From Niveispirillum sp943370215 (GTDB lineage: Bacteria > Pseudomonadota > Alphaproteobacteria > Azospirillales > Azospirillaceae): DNA of 64,000 nt. Below the pieces are notes generated by a model, which was given only the letters and a program-made list of their open reading frames with translations, was not told the DNA's origin and searched no databases. Shown piece after piece: positions 33,408 to 42,316 of this stretch. A program made the position numbers and the translations under genes. The DNA is taken from the NCBI GenBank assembly GCA_943370215.1, contig CALRQC020000014.1, positions 1 to 64,000 of the forward strand, read 5' to 3'. Every line of letters starts with the position of its first letter. Within the stretch, counting starts at the first letter, position 1.

Positions 33408-34957
33408 GGCACCGGCCCCCGCATACTCTCACCGTTTCCGTCGGCTTGTGATTGATCCGGCATCCGCCACAGACGCCATGTTCCATGACTGGCGGCCAGA
33501 ATGCCGCCAACAGGCCCGTCCCGCCACAGCGTTGGGAAAGCCCGGCTGATCCGGTCACGCATCCCCCGCGGGCTGGCAGGATCCTGAACCGCAACATAGG
33601 CCGTGGAAAGATGCCCCGAAATCATGTCGGCTTTAAGCCGGTCGCTACTGGTCAGCACCAGCCCAACAGCCCCACCCCGCCCAGGGACCAACATGCCAGA
33701 GACATCGGCATCCAGCGCAATGTCATCGATATTCCGCAACAAGCGGCCGAAAACAGCATCATCCGACGTCTGCGGCTCTGCCACATTTTCCCCGGCCAGC
33801 GCCTCACGCCAGGCGACGGCGACCGGTGCCGGCTGATAGCCTTGCACGACCCAGCCCCCGGCCAGACTGACCAGCGCCAGCAACAACGCCACGGGAGGGG
33901 ACAGTCGCCCCGGACGCGCTGCCGCCAGCGACACCACGCATAGTGGCGACAGATAGGCCAACAAGCGCGAGGGGTGATCCAGATAATGGGTCAAGGAGCC
34001 GATCACTATGGACATTAGCACCGCCAATGCCAGCATCCCCAGGGTGAAGCGGGCCTGCCGGTCCATCACCCGCGCAAGAGCCAGCGGCAATAGCGGCAAT
34101 CCCAGCAGGGACATCAAGAGGCCAGCCAGCAGGGAACCTGAAAGCGAATGTCCCCAGCCCAATAGCCAGGGATGGGCCCCGATATTCGCCGCAGCACCCC
34201 GGATCACCGCGTCCACCCCAGCAGCGAAGGCCAATGCGGAGCCGCCGAAAATCCAATTGACGTAGAGATAGCCGGCAAGGGTGAAACAGCCGGGAAACAA
34301 CAGCACCAGCAATACCCCAACCGCCGACCGGGAGATCAAACCCGATGGGGCCAACACAACCAGGAAGGGCAGCAATGCCAGTACCAGATAGGCCCCCGAG
34401 GCTGCGGAGAACAGCATCAACGCCAACGCCACCCCCACCAGGGCCATGGCATTGACATCCCCGCTATGGCGCATCCGGATGGCCGCTGGCACCAGCAGGC
34501 TGAAAGCCATCACGCCAAGGGGGCGACCATCGCCCCCGGCAATCGCCTGCTGCAAGCACGGCTGGGCCAGCAAAACCAGAGCAATCAGGCCGGCATAAAG
34601 CCGGCCATAGCCCGCCCCATACAGCACCCCGCCCCACAGGGCCAACGTAGCCGCCCCAACAACGACATTGACGAGCACAGGCAAAGGCACCCCCGCCGTT
34701 CCCGGCAGAAGGCCCGCAAGAAGGTCGGCCGACAAAGCCAGCGGCGGGAAGCTGATGGCAAACAGTTCCCGAAACGCGCTGGCGTCAGCGGCCGCAACCA
34801 GGGCGGTGCGCCAACGGTCGATGCCGATATCGGCCATATAGCCGTGATCCAGTACGCGCATCGTCAACAAGCCGCACAACAGCAGCCCAGCCACGAACCA
34901 GGTGAGATAGAGGGGCGGCGTGGTAATGGGGTGGCGCGCTTGCACGTCCATGGCCAT
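33404..34957 (-). CDS. Polytopic membrane protein of the exopolysaccharide locus
   Basis: An inner-membrane protein of 517 residues with about ten or eleven helices (for example YLTWFVAGLLLCGLLTMRVL, LVGVALALMLFSAASGAYLV and VALLLALVSLAGGWVVQG) and a soluble C-terminal region of about 130 residues. The arrangement, with an early loop containing YMADIGIDRWR and many short loops, recalls GT-C fold glycosyltransferases, but I see no decisive motif. The start at 34957 overlaps the glycosyltransferase stop (TGATG); a long in-frame extension to 35434 is only the shadow of that gene. It may transfer or modify sugars, or help export. It is an unknown component of the operon. Confidence 0.7.
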   Translation of the reverse strand: MAMDVQARHPITTPPLYLTWFVAGLLLCGLLTMRVLDHGYMADIGIDRWRTALVAAADASAFRELFAISFPPLALSADLLAGLLPGTAGVPLPVLVNVVVGAATLALWGGVLYGAGYGRLYAGLIALVLLAQPCLQQAIAGGDGRPLGVMAFSLLVPAAIRMRHSGDVNAMALVGVALALMLFSAASGAYLVLALLPFLVVLAPSGLISRSAVGVLLVLLFPGCFTLAGYLYVNWIFGGSALAFAAGVDAVIRGAAANIGAHPWLLGWGHSLSGSLLAGLLMSLLGLPLLPLALARVMDRQARFTLGMLALAVLMSIVIGSLTHYLDHPSRLLAYLSPLCVVSLAAARPGRLSPPVALLLALVSLAGGWVVQGYQPAPVAVAWREALAGENVAEPQTSDDAVFGRLLRNIDDIALDADVSGMLVPGRGGAVGLVLTSSDRLKADMISGHLSTAYVAVQDPASPRGMRDRISRAFPTLWRDGPVGGILAASHGTWRLWRMPDQSQADGNGESMRGPVP

Positions 34958-36831
34958 CACTGGTTCATGCTGGCCATTGCCTTGGCCACCTCCTGCTTGG
35001 TCACAGACGAGAGGCCATGCTGGGTCTTTTCCCAATAGAAGGGGTTGCGTACCAGTTGCCACAGCGCCTTGTACGCGGCAACCGACATCAAGGCCCAATA
35101 GCCGGCCACCGTCAGCCCCCAGGGCGCCAGATTCATCCAGCCACGTTTCACCGGGGCGATGATCGAGAGATAGGTAAACAGCCCATTGCCCGCCAACAGA
35201 TTGAACAGCGACAGATACAGCAGGGCCGTTGGAAACAGTTGATCCAGAAAGGAACCGCCCACCAGCAGCCAGAACACATAAAAAGACCAGAAGATCGGGT
35301 TCAGGATACCCGACAGCATGGTGCCACCGACAAAGAACTGGAAGCCCCAGAAGCCCCCCGCTCCCACTGAGCGGTACAGGTGCCAGGGATGGCGCATATG
35401 CACCAGATAGGTCTGCATATAGCCCTTGATCCAACGTGACCGCTGCCGGATCCAGTTGGGGATGGAAACATTGGCCTCCTCAAAGGTGGTAGAATTGCAA
35501 ACGGCTACCCGATAGCCCTTCTGCGTCAGCCGCACACCCAGATCGGCATCCTCCGTCACATTGAACGGATCCCAGGCATGGAGCTTGCGCAGCACATCCA
35601 TGCGGAAATGGTTCGAGGTTCCACCCAGCGGAATGGGAATGCGCAGCCGTTCCAGCCCCGGCAGCATGTAGTCAAACCAAAGCGAGTAATCGAGCGTGAA
35701 CATGCGGGTCAGCCAGTTCTCCTCCGCATTGAAATAATTCAGGCGGCACTGGATGCAGGCAACTTCGGGACCAGCCTTCTCGAAGGCGATGACCACCTTC
35801 TTCAACTGATCTGGTTCCGGCTGATCCTCCGCATCGAAAATCACCAGATAATCGCCACGCGCAAAATTGATGGCATAATTACAGGCCTTTGGTTTGGTCT
35901 GCGGCTTGGACGCGGGGACGCGGATGATCTCGAACGAACCTTCCAGCCCCAGGGCCTTGGCGGCATCAATGGTTTCCCGGTCACCGGCTTCCAGCACCAG
36001 CTTGATATCAAGCTTGGCCATGGGATAATCCAGCCGCCGCAAGGCCGCCGCCAGGATGGGCAGCACCTCCGGTTCCTTGTACATCGGCACCAGCACCGTA
36101 AAGACCGGCAGATCTTCATCCTTCAGGGCCTTCACCTCCGCATCGGTCACCTTGCGGTCGACAATGCGGGCATTGGCACCAAAGGCCACCAGCACCGCCT
36201 TCAACACAAAATTGCCCAGGTAGAAGACGGCCATCACCAGATTGAAGGCGATCAGCGTACCGACAGGCGCGAAGGCAAAGCCGGCCAGCAGCACGGTCAG
36301 GCAGAGATAAAGAAACAGCCCCTGCGGCGGCGTCACCACCTGTTTGGCAGAACTTTCCGGATCCATGTCAGACAGAGCGAACACCGCCTTGTGGCTGTAT
36401 TCCTGTTCAAAGATGCGCTGCAAGCTCCACAGGATGTCAAACTTGGAGGTAACGACCATCCAGACATCCGGCCCATAATGCCGGCGGGCGAATAACAAAG
36501 CCTGCGGCCCCGGGTCAGCCGTGGCCACAATCACCTGGCCGCCCTGCTGTCGCCAGGGCAGCAGCAATAGGCGGGAATAATCATCCATATGCTCCACCCG
36601 GGCCAGGGACTGGTCGGGTCGGGCCTCCATCAAATCCATGTAGGCCAATCCAAATCGGTCGGCCAGGGTTCGATAGAAATCGCGGGGCTTCACCATACCC
36701 TGGGAAATGACGATATCGCCGAAGCGCACGTTCCATTTCCGCTGCAATTCCAGTGCGCGCTCCAATTGATCGATCCGCAACAGGCCGTTGGCGATCAACA
36801 TTTCACCGATAGGGGGGGAGAAACTGTTCAT
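34957..36831 (-). CDS. Family 2 glycosyltransferase with N-terminal MshEN (c-di-GMP-binding) domain
   Basis: Processive inner-membrane polysaccharide synthase of 624 residues. Residues 7-62 hold two consecutive MshEN-type motifs, PIGEMLIANGLL...LERALELQ and RFGDIVISQGMV, the pattern that binds c-di-GMP in MshE and in NfrB-like synthases; the first has Pro where Arg is usual. Two helices (171-215) lead into the GT2 domain: DAED with Asp333 and Asp336, TED at 426-428 and QRSRW at 463-467, all intact as in cellulose synthase. Several C-terminal helices would form the translocation channel. There is no PilZ domain. It lies 15 bases after the BcsB-like gene and is coupled to the next gene. Alternative relatives are NfrB and XagB. 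Confidence 0.88.
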   Translation of the reverse strand: MNSFSPPIGEMLIANGLLRIDQLERALELQRKWNVRFGDIVISQGMVKPRDFYRTLADRFGLAYMDLMEARPDQSLARVEHMDDYSRLLLLPWRQQGGQVIVATADPGPQALLFARRHYGPDVWMVVTSKFDILWSLQRIFEQEYSHKAVFALSDMDPESSAKQVVTPPQGLFLYLCLTVLLAGFAFAPVGTLIAFNLVMAVFYLGNFVLKAVLVAFGANARIVDRKVTDAEVKALKDEDLPVFTVLVPMYKEPEVLPILAAALRRLDYPMAKLDIKLVLEAGDRETIDAAKALGLEGSFEIIRVPASKPQTKPKACNYAINFARGDYLVIFDAEDQPEPDQLKKVVIAFEKAGPEVACIQCRLNYFNAEENWLTRMFTLDYSLWFDYMLPGLERLRIPIPLGGTSNHFRMDVLRKLHAWDPFNVTEDADLGVRLTQKGYRVAVCNSTTFEEANVSIPNWIRQRSRWIKGYMQTYLVHMRHPWHLYRSVGAGGFWGFQFFVGGTMLSGILNPIFWSFYVFWLLVGGSFLDQLFPTALLYLSLFNLLAGNGLFTYLSIIAPVKRGWMNLAPWGLTVAGYWALMSVAAYKALWQLVRNPFYWEKTQHGLSSVTKQEVAKAMASMNQ

Positions 36832-36846
36832 GGTGCCGCCCCTCGA

Positions 36847-38880
36847 TCAGGCCTTGGGCTTGGAACGGCTGCGGTACCAGCGGGCGGTAATGCCGGCAAC
36901 GGCAGCGGTCAGCGCCACCCAGATCCCGGCCACCAGCAGAATACGGAAACGGTCCACCCAGTCGGCCCAAGCCGACGGTGCCCCCACCTCCACCCGCACG
37001 GCACGTTCACGCACCGTGTCCACGCTCATCAACAGACCGGTATTATCGGCAAAAGCGACATTGCCCTTGTCGAGTGCCAGTGCCGCCGGCAATGGGATCG
37101 GGCCGCTGCCGCCTGACTGCAGGACCAGACCGGGCTGGCCCCCGGCCTCCGCCAACTGCACCACCAGCAAGCCGGGCGTGCCGGAGACGTCCAGCAGCAG
37201 ACGCTTCTGGCGATCCACCACCTTCACAAACCCCTCCTCCATCGCCACCGGCAGCGACATGCTTGCCGGCAGTTTGGTGCCCGGCAGGAGCAGGAAGGGC
37301 CGGCCCGGCACCTTGCCATCATCCAGGGCCACCTGCAGCCCCTGGCTGTCAGGCGAGAGGCCATCCAGCGCCTTCACCGCCAGAGCCAGGGAAGCCGCAG
37401 GATCCGCCAGATCCGCCTGGGGCACCACCACCGTCACCCCCTCGGCAAAGGCGGAACCCAGGGCATAGAAATCAGCCGGGCTCGCCTTGTCGGCCGCCAG
37501 TTCCACTGCGCTGCCCGGCAGCAGTTGCGCCGGGGAGGGCAGCGGCGCATCCTTGCAATTGCCGGCCGCCGGTTGACGCTGCAACACCACGCGAATGGCA
37601 TTGCTGCGACCCAGCAACCCGTCGGGCAGCGGTACGTTGAGGGTACGGGCCTGATCCCCCCCTTCAAGCGTCACCGACCGCAGCAGCAGATCATTGACGA
37701 AAATATGGGCCAACTGCGGCTGGCTGGTCATGGCAGCGCCGGGGGCCAACTCGATACGCAGGGCCGCCGGCCGCTTGCCCTTGGGCACCATGGCGTAATC
37801 CAGCCGCAACTGCCATTCGCCGCGATCCACCACCTCCTTCACACCCTGGCCCAATCCCAACCGGGCAAAGGCAATGGCGTCGGGATCGGTCTTCAACACA
37901 GGCTGGCTGGCGCGTGGCATCACGGCCGCCCCGCCTGCCAGCACCCGCCAATCGGAGGTCAGATAAAGGGCGGTCTGCGCATTGGCCCCATCGGTCAGCG
38001 CCACCAGCGGGAAACGACCATTACGCAGCAGACGGGCGGTGCCGGCCCCCTCTCCCTTCAGGGCTGCCAGCTCGGCAGCAGGCGCGATGACGAATTCTGC
38101 CAACGCCTGCTCCGGCTCCTCCGGCAGGTCGGTGGGCAGACGCAGGAAGCTGACCTTGTGTCCCCGACGCCCCAATTCCGCCGCCAGCACCAGGGCCGCC
38201 TCATAATGCTCCCGGCTGAGCGGCGAGGCAGACAAGGCGATGCGGACGTGACGGGGCAATACCGCCATGGCGGCGCGCAGGCTGCTGACGGCGGTCGGGT
38301 CGTAGCTGTATTGCAGGGCCGTTTCCGGTGCCAGGGTGACATAACCGCCGGGCAGGCGCTGATCGGCGCAGCGGTCATCTGTCCAGGCTGCACCGTAATT
38401 AAACCCGACACGCACATAATCCTGTGCCTGATCACCACGCGCCACCTCTAGGGCCAGCGGCACGGTAGCGGTGCCCAGCACCCCGCTCCAGCGCGGGCGC
38501 CCGTCGATGGCAATCTGGGCTGAGGCACGGATCGGGCTGGGCACGGCGCTGTCCAGCACCCCGTTCAGCCGCAAGCCACTGACCGGCACACCGGCCGGCA
38601 CGGGGAAAAACAGGTCGCGCTGACCGGAAAAACCATTGAAGCTCAGCCCCTCGGTGAAGCCCAGTTCCGCCAACGTCACCTGCCGCTCCAGCAGGCGGGG
38701 TGGCTTTGTCACCGGGGCTGGAGCGGCAGCCGGGATAGTCACGACCGCAGGCGGGGACTCATGATGGCTCACCGGCTTGGACTTGACGGCCGCCTGCTTC
38801 TTGGCCGGCGCGGCATCGGCAGTCAGGGGGAAGGCCATGGCGACAGTGGCCAGAAGGACAGTCTGCAACATGGTCTTCAT
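36847..38880 (-). CDS. BcsB-like periplasmic subunit of polysaccharide synthase
   Basis: A 677-residue exported protein resembling the cellulose synthase B subunit. It has a signal peptide (MKTMLQTVLLATVAMAFPL), a Lys/Pro-rich linker, carbohydrate-binding-like beta domains (LAELGFTEGLSFNGFSGQR and a later copy), and a single C-terminal membrane helix (FRILLVAGIWVALTAAVAGI) followed by basic residues, exactly how BcsB anchors next to BcsA. BcsB proteins guide the growing glycan through the periplasm. The start at 38880 has AGGAA 7 bases before it; the frame opening at 39921 runs antisense through the neighbouring hydrolase and is discarded. It is the first gene of the operon. Confidence 0.85.
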   Translation of the reverse strand: MKTMLQTVLLATVAMAFPLTADAAPAKKQAAVKSKPVSHHESPPAVVTIPAAAPAPVTKPPRLLERQVTLAELGFTEGLSFNGFSGQRDLFFPVPAGVPVSGLRLNGVLDSAVPSPIRASAQIAIDGRPRWSGVLGTATVPLALEVARGDQAQDYVRVGFNYGAAWTDDRCADQRLPGGYVTLAPETALQYSYDPTAVSSLRAAMAVLPRHVRIALSASPLSREHYEAALVLAAELGRRGHKVSFLRLPTDLPEEPEQALAEFVIAPAAELAALKGEGAGTARLLRNGRFPLVALTDGANAQTALYLTSDWRVLAGGAAVMPRASQPVLKTDPDAIAFARLGLGQGVKEVVDRGEWQLRLDYAMVPKGKRPAALRIELAPGAAMTSQPQLAHIFVNDLLLRSVTLEGGDQARTLNVPLPDGLLGRSNAIRVVLQRQPAAGNCKDAPLPSPAQLLPGSAVELAADKASPADFYALGSAFAEGVTVVVPQADLADPAASLALAVKALDGLSPDSQGLQVALDDGKVPGRPFLLLPGTKLPASMSLPVAMEEGFVKVVDRQKRLLLDVSGTPGLLVVQLAEAGGQPGLVLQSGGSGPIPLPAALALDKGNVAFADNTGLLMSVDTVRERAVRVEVGAPSAWADWVDRFRILLVAGIWVALTAAVAGITARWYRSRSKPKA

Positions 38881-38943
38881 GGAAGAGTTCCTGTAAAGGG
38901 CAGAGGCGGTTGATATGATCAGACGAGATAAGAAGGGGTGATG

Positions 38944-39954
38944 ATGTTCCGGCGGCATTTCCTGGCCCTGCCCCTGCTGATGCCATTGCTGGGCTGTTCT
39001 CCGGCGGGAGCCAACCGCCAGGACGGGCCTTGGCGGGGGGTCAATCTGACACGCACGCCGGAAGCCCCGCTGGGCAGCGAGGCCTGTGGCCGGTCGCTGG
39101 CGGCGCTGAAGGCGCTGGGCGCCGATGCCGTGGCGCTGGTCTGCTTCTTCTGGCAGGCCAAGCCGGAAAGTGCCGATATCTCGCTGGGCAGCGATATCCC
39201 GCTGGATGAATTGCAGGCGGGCATCCGCCAAGCGCGCGGGCTGGGGCTCAAGGTGCTGCTGAAACCCCATGTCTGGGTACCGCAAACCTGGGCCGGTGCC
39301 GTCAATCCCACGGGTGAAGGCGCTTGGGAGCGCTGGTTCGCCGGCTACGGTGCCGGGCTGGAGACATTGGCCCAATTGGCTGCCGCTGAGGGTGCCGAAG
39401 GTTTTGCCATCGGCACCGAACTGCGCGGCACCAGCCATCGGCCAGAATGGCGGGAAATGGTCGGCCGCGTCCGCCGACATTATCAGGGCCTGCTGACCTA
39501 TGTCGCCCATTGGGATGGCGAGGTGATGCGTGTCCCGTTCTGGGATCTGCTGGATGTCGCCGCTGTCAGCCTTTACTCCCCCTTGGGAGAGGACATGACA
39601 AAACTGGGCACAGCCGTGACCGGTGCCGCCGATGAACTGGTACATTGGCGTGACCGGATCGGCAAACCGCTCTGGATCGCCGAGCTTGGCCTGCGCTCTG
39701 CCGTCGGTGCCCAGGCCAAGCCCTGGGAAAGTGCCGAAGAACGGGACGCCCAGCCGGACGAACATGTGCAGGCTGAAGCGCTGGCGCAATGGTTGGCTGC
39801 CCTGGATCAGCGTGGTTTCCAGGACGTACTGATCTGGCGCTGGTTCAGCACCCCCGATATCGGGGGTCCGAACGACACCGACTTCACCATCCAGGGCAAA
39901 CGCGCGACCGCAGTTCTGCATGATTGGCTCAGCAACCCTGGCAAGACGCGATAG
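38944..39954 (+). CDS. GH113-like glycoside hydrolase lipoprotein
   Basis: A TIM-barrel hydrolase of about 336 residues with a lipoprotein signal (RRHFLALPLLMPLLGC). The barrel begins WRGVNLTRTPEAPLGSEA. The two catalytic Glu residues are likely Glu159 in AIGTELRGT and Glu247 in WIAELGLRS; their spacing of 88 is close to the 80 of the characterised GH113 mannanase AaManA. AGAAGG lies 7 bases before the ATG at 38944; ATG 38941 is also possible. It is divergent from the BcsB-like gene, 63 bases away, and probably plays the role BcsZ has for cellulose, trimming or editing the chain. Beta-mannan is the most natural substrate guess; other beta-glycans are possible. Confidence 0.75.
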   Translation: MFRRHFLALPLLMPLLGCSPAGANRQDGPWRGVNLTRTPEAPLGSEACGRSLAALKALGADAVALVCFFWQAKPESADISLGSDIPLDELQAGIRQARGLGLKVLLKPHVWVPQTWAGAVNPTGEGAWERWFAGYGAGLETLAQLAAAEGAEGFAIGTELRGTSHRPEWREMVGRVRRHYQGLLTYVAHWDGEVMRVPFWDLLDVAAVSLYSPLGEDMTKLGTAVTGAADELVHWRDRIGKPLWIAELGLRSAVGAQAKPWESAEERDAQPDEHVQAEALAQWLAALDQRGFQDVLIWRWFSTPDIGGPNDTDFTIQGKRATAVLHDWLSNPGKTR

Positions 39955-39968
39955 AGGAGGAGGACAGA

Positions 39969-41441
39969 TCAGTCACGACCACCCTCCTCCAGCCGCACGA
40001 CGTCATCATCACCCAGATAGGAGCCGGAAGCGACCTCGATCAGGTTGAGCGGAATACAGCCAGGATTCTCCAACCGGTGGACAGATCCCATCGGCAAATA
40101 GACAGATTCATTCTCCCGCACCATGAACTGCTCACCATCACGCGTGACCAGAGCGGTGCCATTGACGACGATCCAGTGTTCAGACCGGTGAAAATGGCGT
40201 TGCAGCGAGAGTTTTTCGCCCGGCTTCACCATCAGCCGCTTAACCTGGAAGCGGTGACCAGATTGCAGGGGTTGGAAATAGCCCCAGGGCCGGTACTGGC
40301 GCGGCCGGCTTTCCGCTTCGGCCCGACCGGCCTTCTTCAGCCGCTGCACCACTGTTTTGACATTCTGCACCTGCGTCTTGTCCGCCACCAGAATGGCGTC
40401 GGAGGTGGCAACCACCACCAGATCACGCCCCCCCAGCACAGCCGTCAGCACACCGTCTGTCCGGACATAGCAACGTTCGGACTGCTCAACCACCACATCG
40501 CCAATGGCGACATTGCCATGTTCGTCGTTCTCTACAATGTCATGCAAGGCCGACCAGGAACCGATATCGTTCCAACCGATGGAACAGGGCACCACGCCCG
40601 CCAGACGGGTACGGGAAAAAACGGCGTCATCAATGGAAATGGACCGCGCAGCCCCAAACGGATCTGCCGCCAGCCGAACGAAATCCGTATCCTTATGCCG
40701 CCCGGCAACGGCGGCACGTACATGGGCCACCAGGTCCGGCTCAAACCGCTCCATCTCGGCGACCAGTTGAGAGGGTTTGAACAGGAACATGCCGCTGTTC
40801 CAAAGATGGTGGCCACCGGCCAACATGCTCTCTGCCAGCGCGCGCTCCGGCTTCTCCACAAACTCAGCAATATGGAAGGCCTCCGGCACCCCCTCCAACG
40901 GCTGCCCTTGGGCGATCCAGCCAAATCCCGTTTCGGCCCGCTCCGGACGAATGCCGAAGGTCATCAACAGGCCATCCGTAGCGGCTGGCACCGCCGCCCG
41001 CACGGCCTCAATCCAGGCATCGCCATCCGCGATGACATGGTCGGCCGGCAGCACCAGCATCAACCGCTCAGGATCAGTTTCTGCCAACAGCACGGCCGCA
41101 GCACAGATGGCTGGCCCCGTATTACGGGCTACCGGCTCCAACAGCAGGGCCTGGGGCTCCACCCCCAATTCCAGCAACTGTTCAGCGACAACGAAGCGAT
41201 GCCCCTCGCTGGCCACCAGCATCGGAGCCGCAAAACCTGCCGCCTGGCCACGCATCACCGTTTCCTGCAGCAAGGAGCGATTGGACATCAGGCGCAGGAA
41301 TTGCTTGGGATAATTCTCCCGCGAGAGTGGCCATAACCGGGTACCCGACCCGCCGGATAAGATCACCGGCACCAGCCGTGCCCCCCACCCTTCCACCATT
41401 GCTTTCACCTGCCCCCCGCCAAGATGATCCCCGGAACACAT
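39969..41441 (-). CDS. Mannose-1-phosphate guanylyltransferase / mannose-6-phosphate isomerase
   Basis: Bifunctional type II enzyme of 490 residues supplying GDP-mannose. The nucleotidyltransferase has ILSGGSGTRLWPLSRENYPKQFL at the N terminus and the GLGL-type segment FVEKPERALAE near the middle. The C-terminal cupin is the isomerase domain: RPWGYFQPLQSGHRFQVKRL, metal ligands in HFHRSEHWIVVNGTA, and ENESVYLPMGSVHRLENPG. The start is either 41441 or 41399 (MVEGWGARLVPVIL, with AGGTG upstream). It converges on the GH113-like gene, leaving 14 bases between stops. Its position suggests that GDP-mannose feeds the adjacent polysaccharide, or the glycans made by the 44-51 kb genes. Confidence 0.92.
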   Translation of the reverse strand: MCSGDHLGGGQVKAMVEGWGARLVPVILSGGSGTRLWPLSRENYPKQFLRLMSNRSLLQETVMRGQAAGFAAPMLVASEGHRFVVAEQLLELGVEPQALLLEPVARNTGPAICAAAVLLAETDPERLMLVLPADHVIADGDAWIEAVRAAVPAATDGLLMTFGIRPERAETGFGWIAQGQPLEGVPEAFHIAEFVEKPERALAESMLAGGHHLWNSGMFLFKPSQLVAEMERFEPDLVAHVRAAVAGRHKDTDFVRLAADPFGAARSISIDDAVFSRTRLAGVVPCSIGWNDIGSWSALHDIVENDEHGNVAIGDVVVEQSERCYVRTDGVLTAVLGGRDLVVVATSDAILVADKTQVQNVKTVVQRLKKAGRAEAESRPRQYRPWGYFQPLQSGHRFQVKRLMVKPGEKLSLQRHFHRSEHWIVVNGTALVTRDGEQFMVRENESVYLPMGSVHRLENPGCIPLNLIEVASGSYLGDDDVVRLEEGGRD

Positions 41442-41769
41442 AAGAATACCCTATGTATTACCTTTCTCATCCTATTGGACATCAAACACGCTTTTGGTCA
41501 ATGGCTACAGTGCAGGAAACCTATACCGGGGGATAGGGGTTGCTATGCCAATATTATCAATAAGTTAATGGAATAATAACAGAATACTTCCCACCCTGAA
41601 TTCTCCACCTTGGAAAACTATGATTTTCTTCTTTAATTCAAGGTAATGGTAAAATTCCATCGACTTGAGATGACGTGAAACCAGACGGCACGATCCCGTT
41701 CCCAGGCCAATAAAAAAGCGCCGCACCCCAGGGTACGACGCTTCTTCGCAGGCAAACGACGGACGTGTA
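41442..41769. other. Intergenic region upstream of the GDP-mannose gene
   Basis: A 328-base gap, relatively AT-rich from 41470 to 41680. It contains the terminator of the small gene at 41770-42003 (41711-41745) and must contain the promoter of the guanylyltransferase gene. I see no further gene. Confidence 0.55.
41711..41745 (-). terminator. Rho-independent terminator of the small gene
   Basis: On the minus strand AAGCGTCGTACCC pairs with GGGTGCGGCGCTT (two G-T pairs), followed by TTTTTATT. It starts about 25 bases after the stop of the small gene at 41770. Confidence 0.8.
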
Positions 41770-42003
41770 TCAGGCCGCGTTCTGGCTATGTCCCAGGCGA
41801 CGGAAACGGGTGGCATCCAGCACCACCTCCAATGCCAGCGAGAGCCGATCACTCGACCGACCTTCCACCAGGAATTCGACATGAACCGGGCGCGTGGCAT
41901 GTTGATGGACGGCATGAACCAAAAGCCGCCGACGCGGTACCTTCAGTTCCTCCAGCCACTCACCCGGCTTCGGGGGGTCGGCGACCCGCCTGGATAATAC
42001 CAT
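41770..42003 (-). CDS. Small protein of unknown family, paralogue A
   Basis: A 77-residue basic protein with no signal peptide or membrane segment. It shares a pattern with the 69-residue protein at 42972-43181: PGEWLEEL at residues about 12-19, PRRRLLVHA, HVEFLVEG, DRLSLALEVVLDATRFRRLG at the end. I do not recognise the family. The start at 42003 is supported by GGAGAG 4 bases upstream; a longer frame from 42144 would add a stretch rich in Cys and Pro without support. The gene has its own terminator. The two paralogues lie either side of the DedA gene and read towards ManC. Function unknown; the alternating Arg pattern could bind nucleic acid or lipid. Confidence 0.75.
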   Translation of the reverse strand: MVLSRRVADPPKPGEWLEELKVPRRRLLVHAVHQHATRPVHVEFLVEGRSSDRLSLALEVVLDATRFRRLGHSQNAA

Positions 42004-42316
42004 CGCACTCTCCTCACCAAACCGCCCCGAACCGTAGGGGGAACATACCCGGCACAAAGGGGGGTGCCACCCGTGCAACCGGACTTCCCCACTCTTCTGG
42101 AGCCTATGATAGCCGAAAATTCTCCTAAAGGAATAGAGCATCAAAAGGTCAGCGCGATCATCAACAACAAAAACGCCCCATCGGACAGGGTATTGGCATC
42201 AACAACCGGGCTGCGGCGTTTACCCATGACAGGCCAGCGGGCTTGAGTTACAGCACGAACGTCCACCGTGCGCACCAAGGCGCCGGCAATCAATAAACCA
42301 GGATGGCAGCAGGATC
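42004..42316. other. Divergent intergenic region between small gene and DedA gene
   Basis: A 313-base gap with no credible coding frame. It should hold the promoters of the small gene on the minus strand and of the DedA gene on the plus strand. I see no strong palindrome. Confidence 0.5.

Noticed and set aside
38881..39921. N-terminal extension of the BcsB-like gene
   Set aside because: The extra residues run antisense through the GH113-like gene; the ATG at 38880 has a ribosome site and signal peptide.
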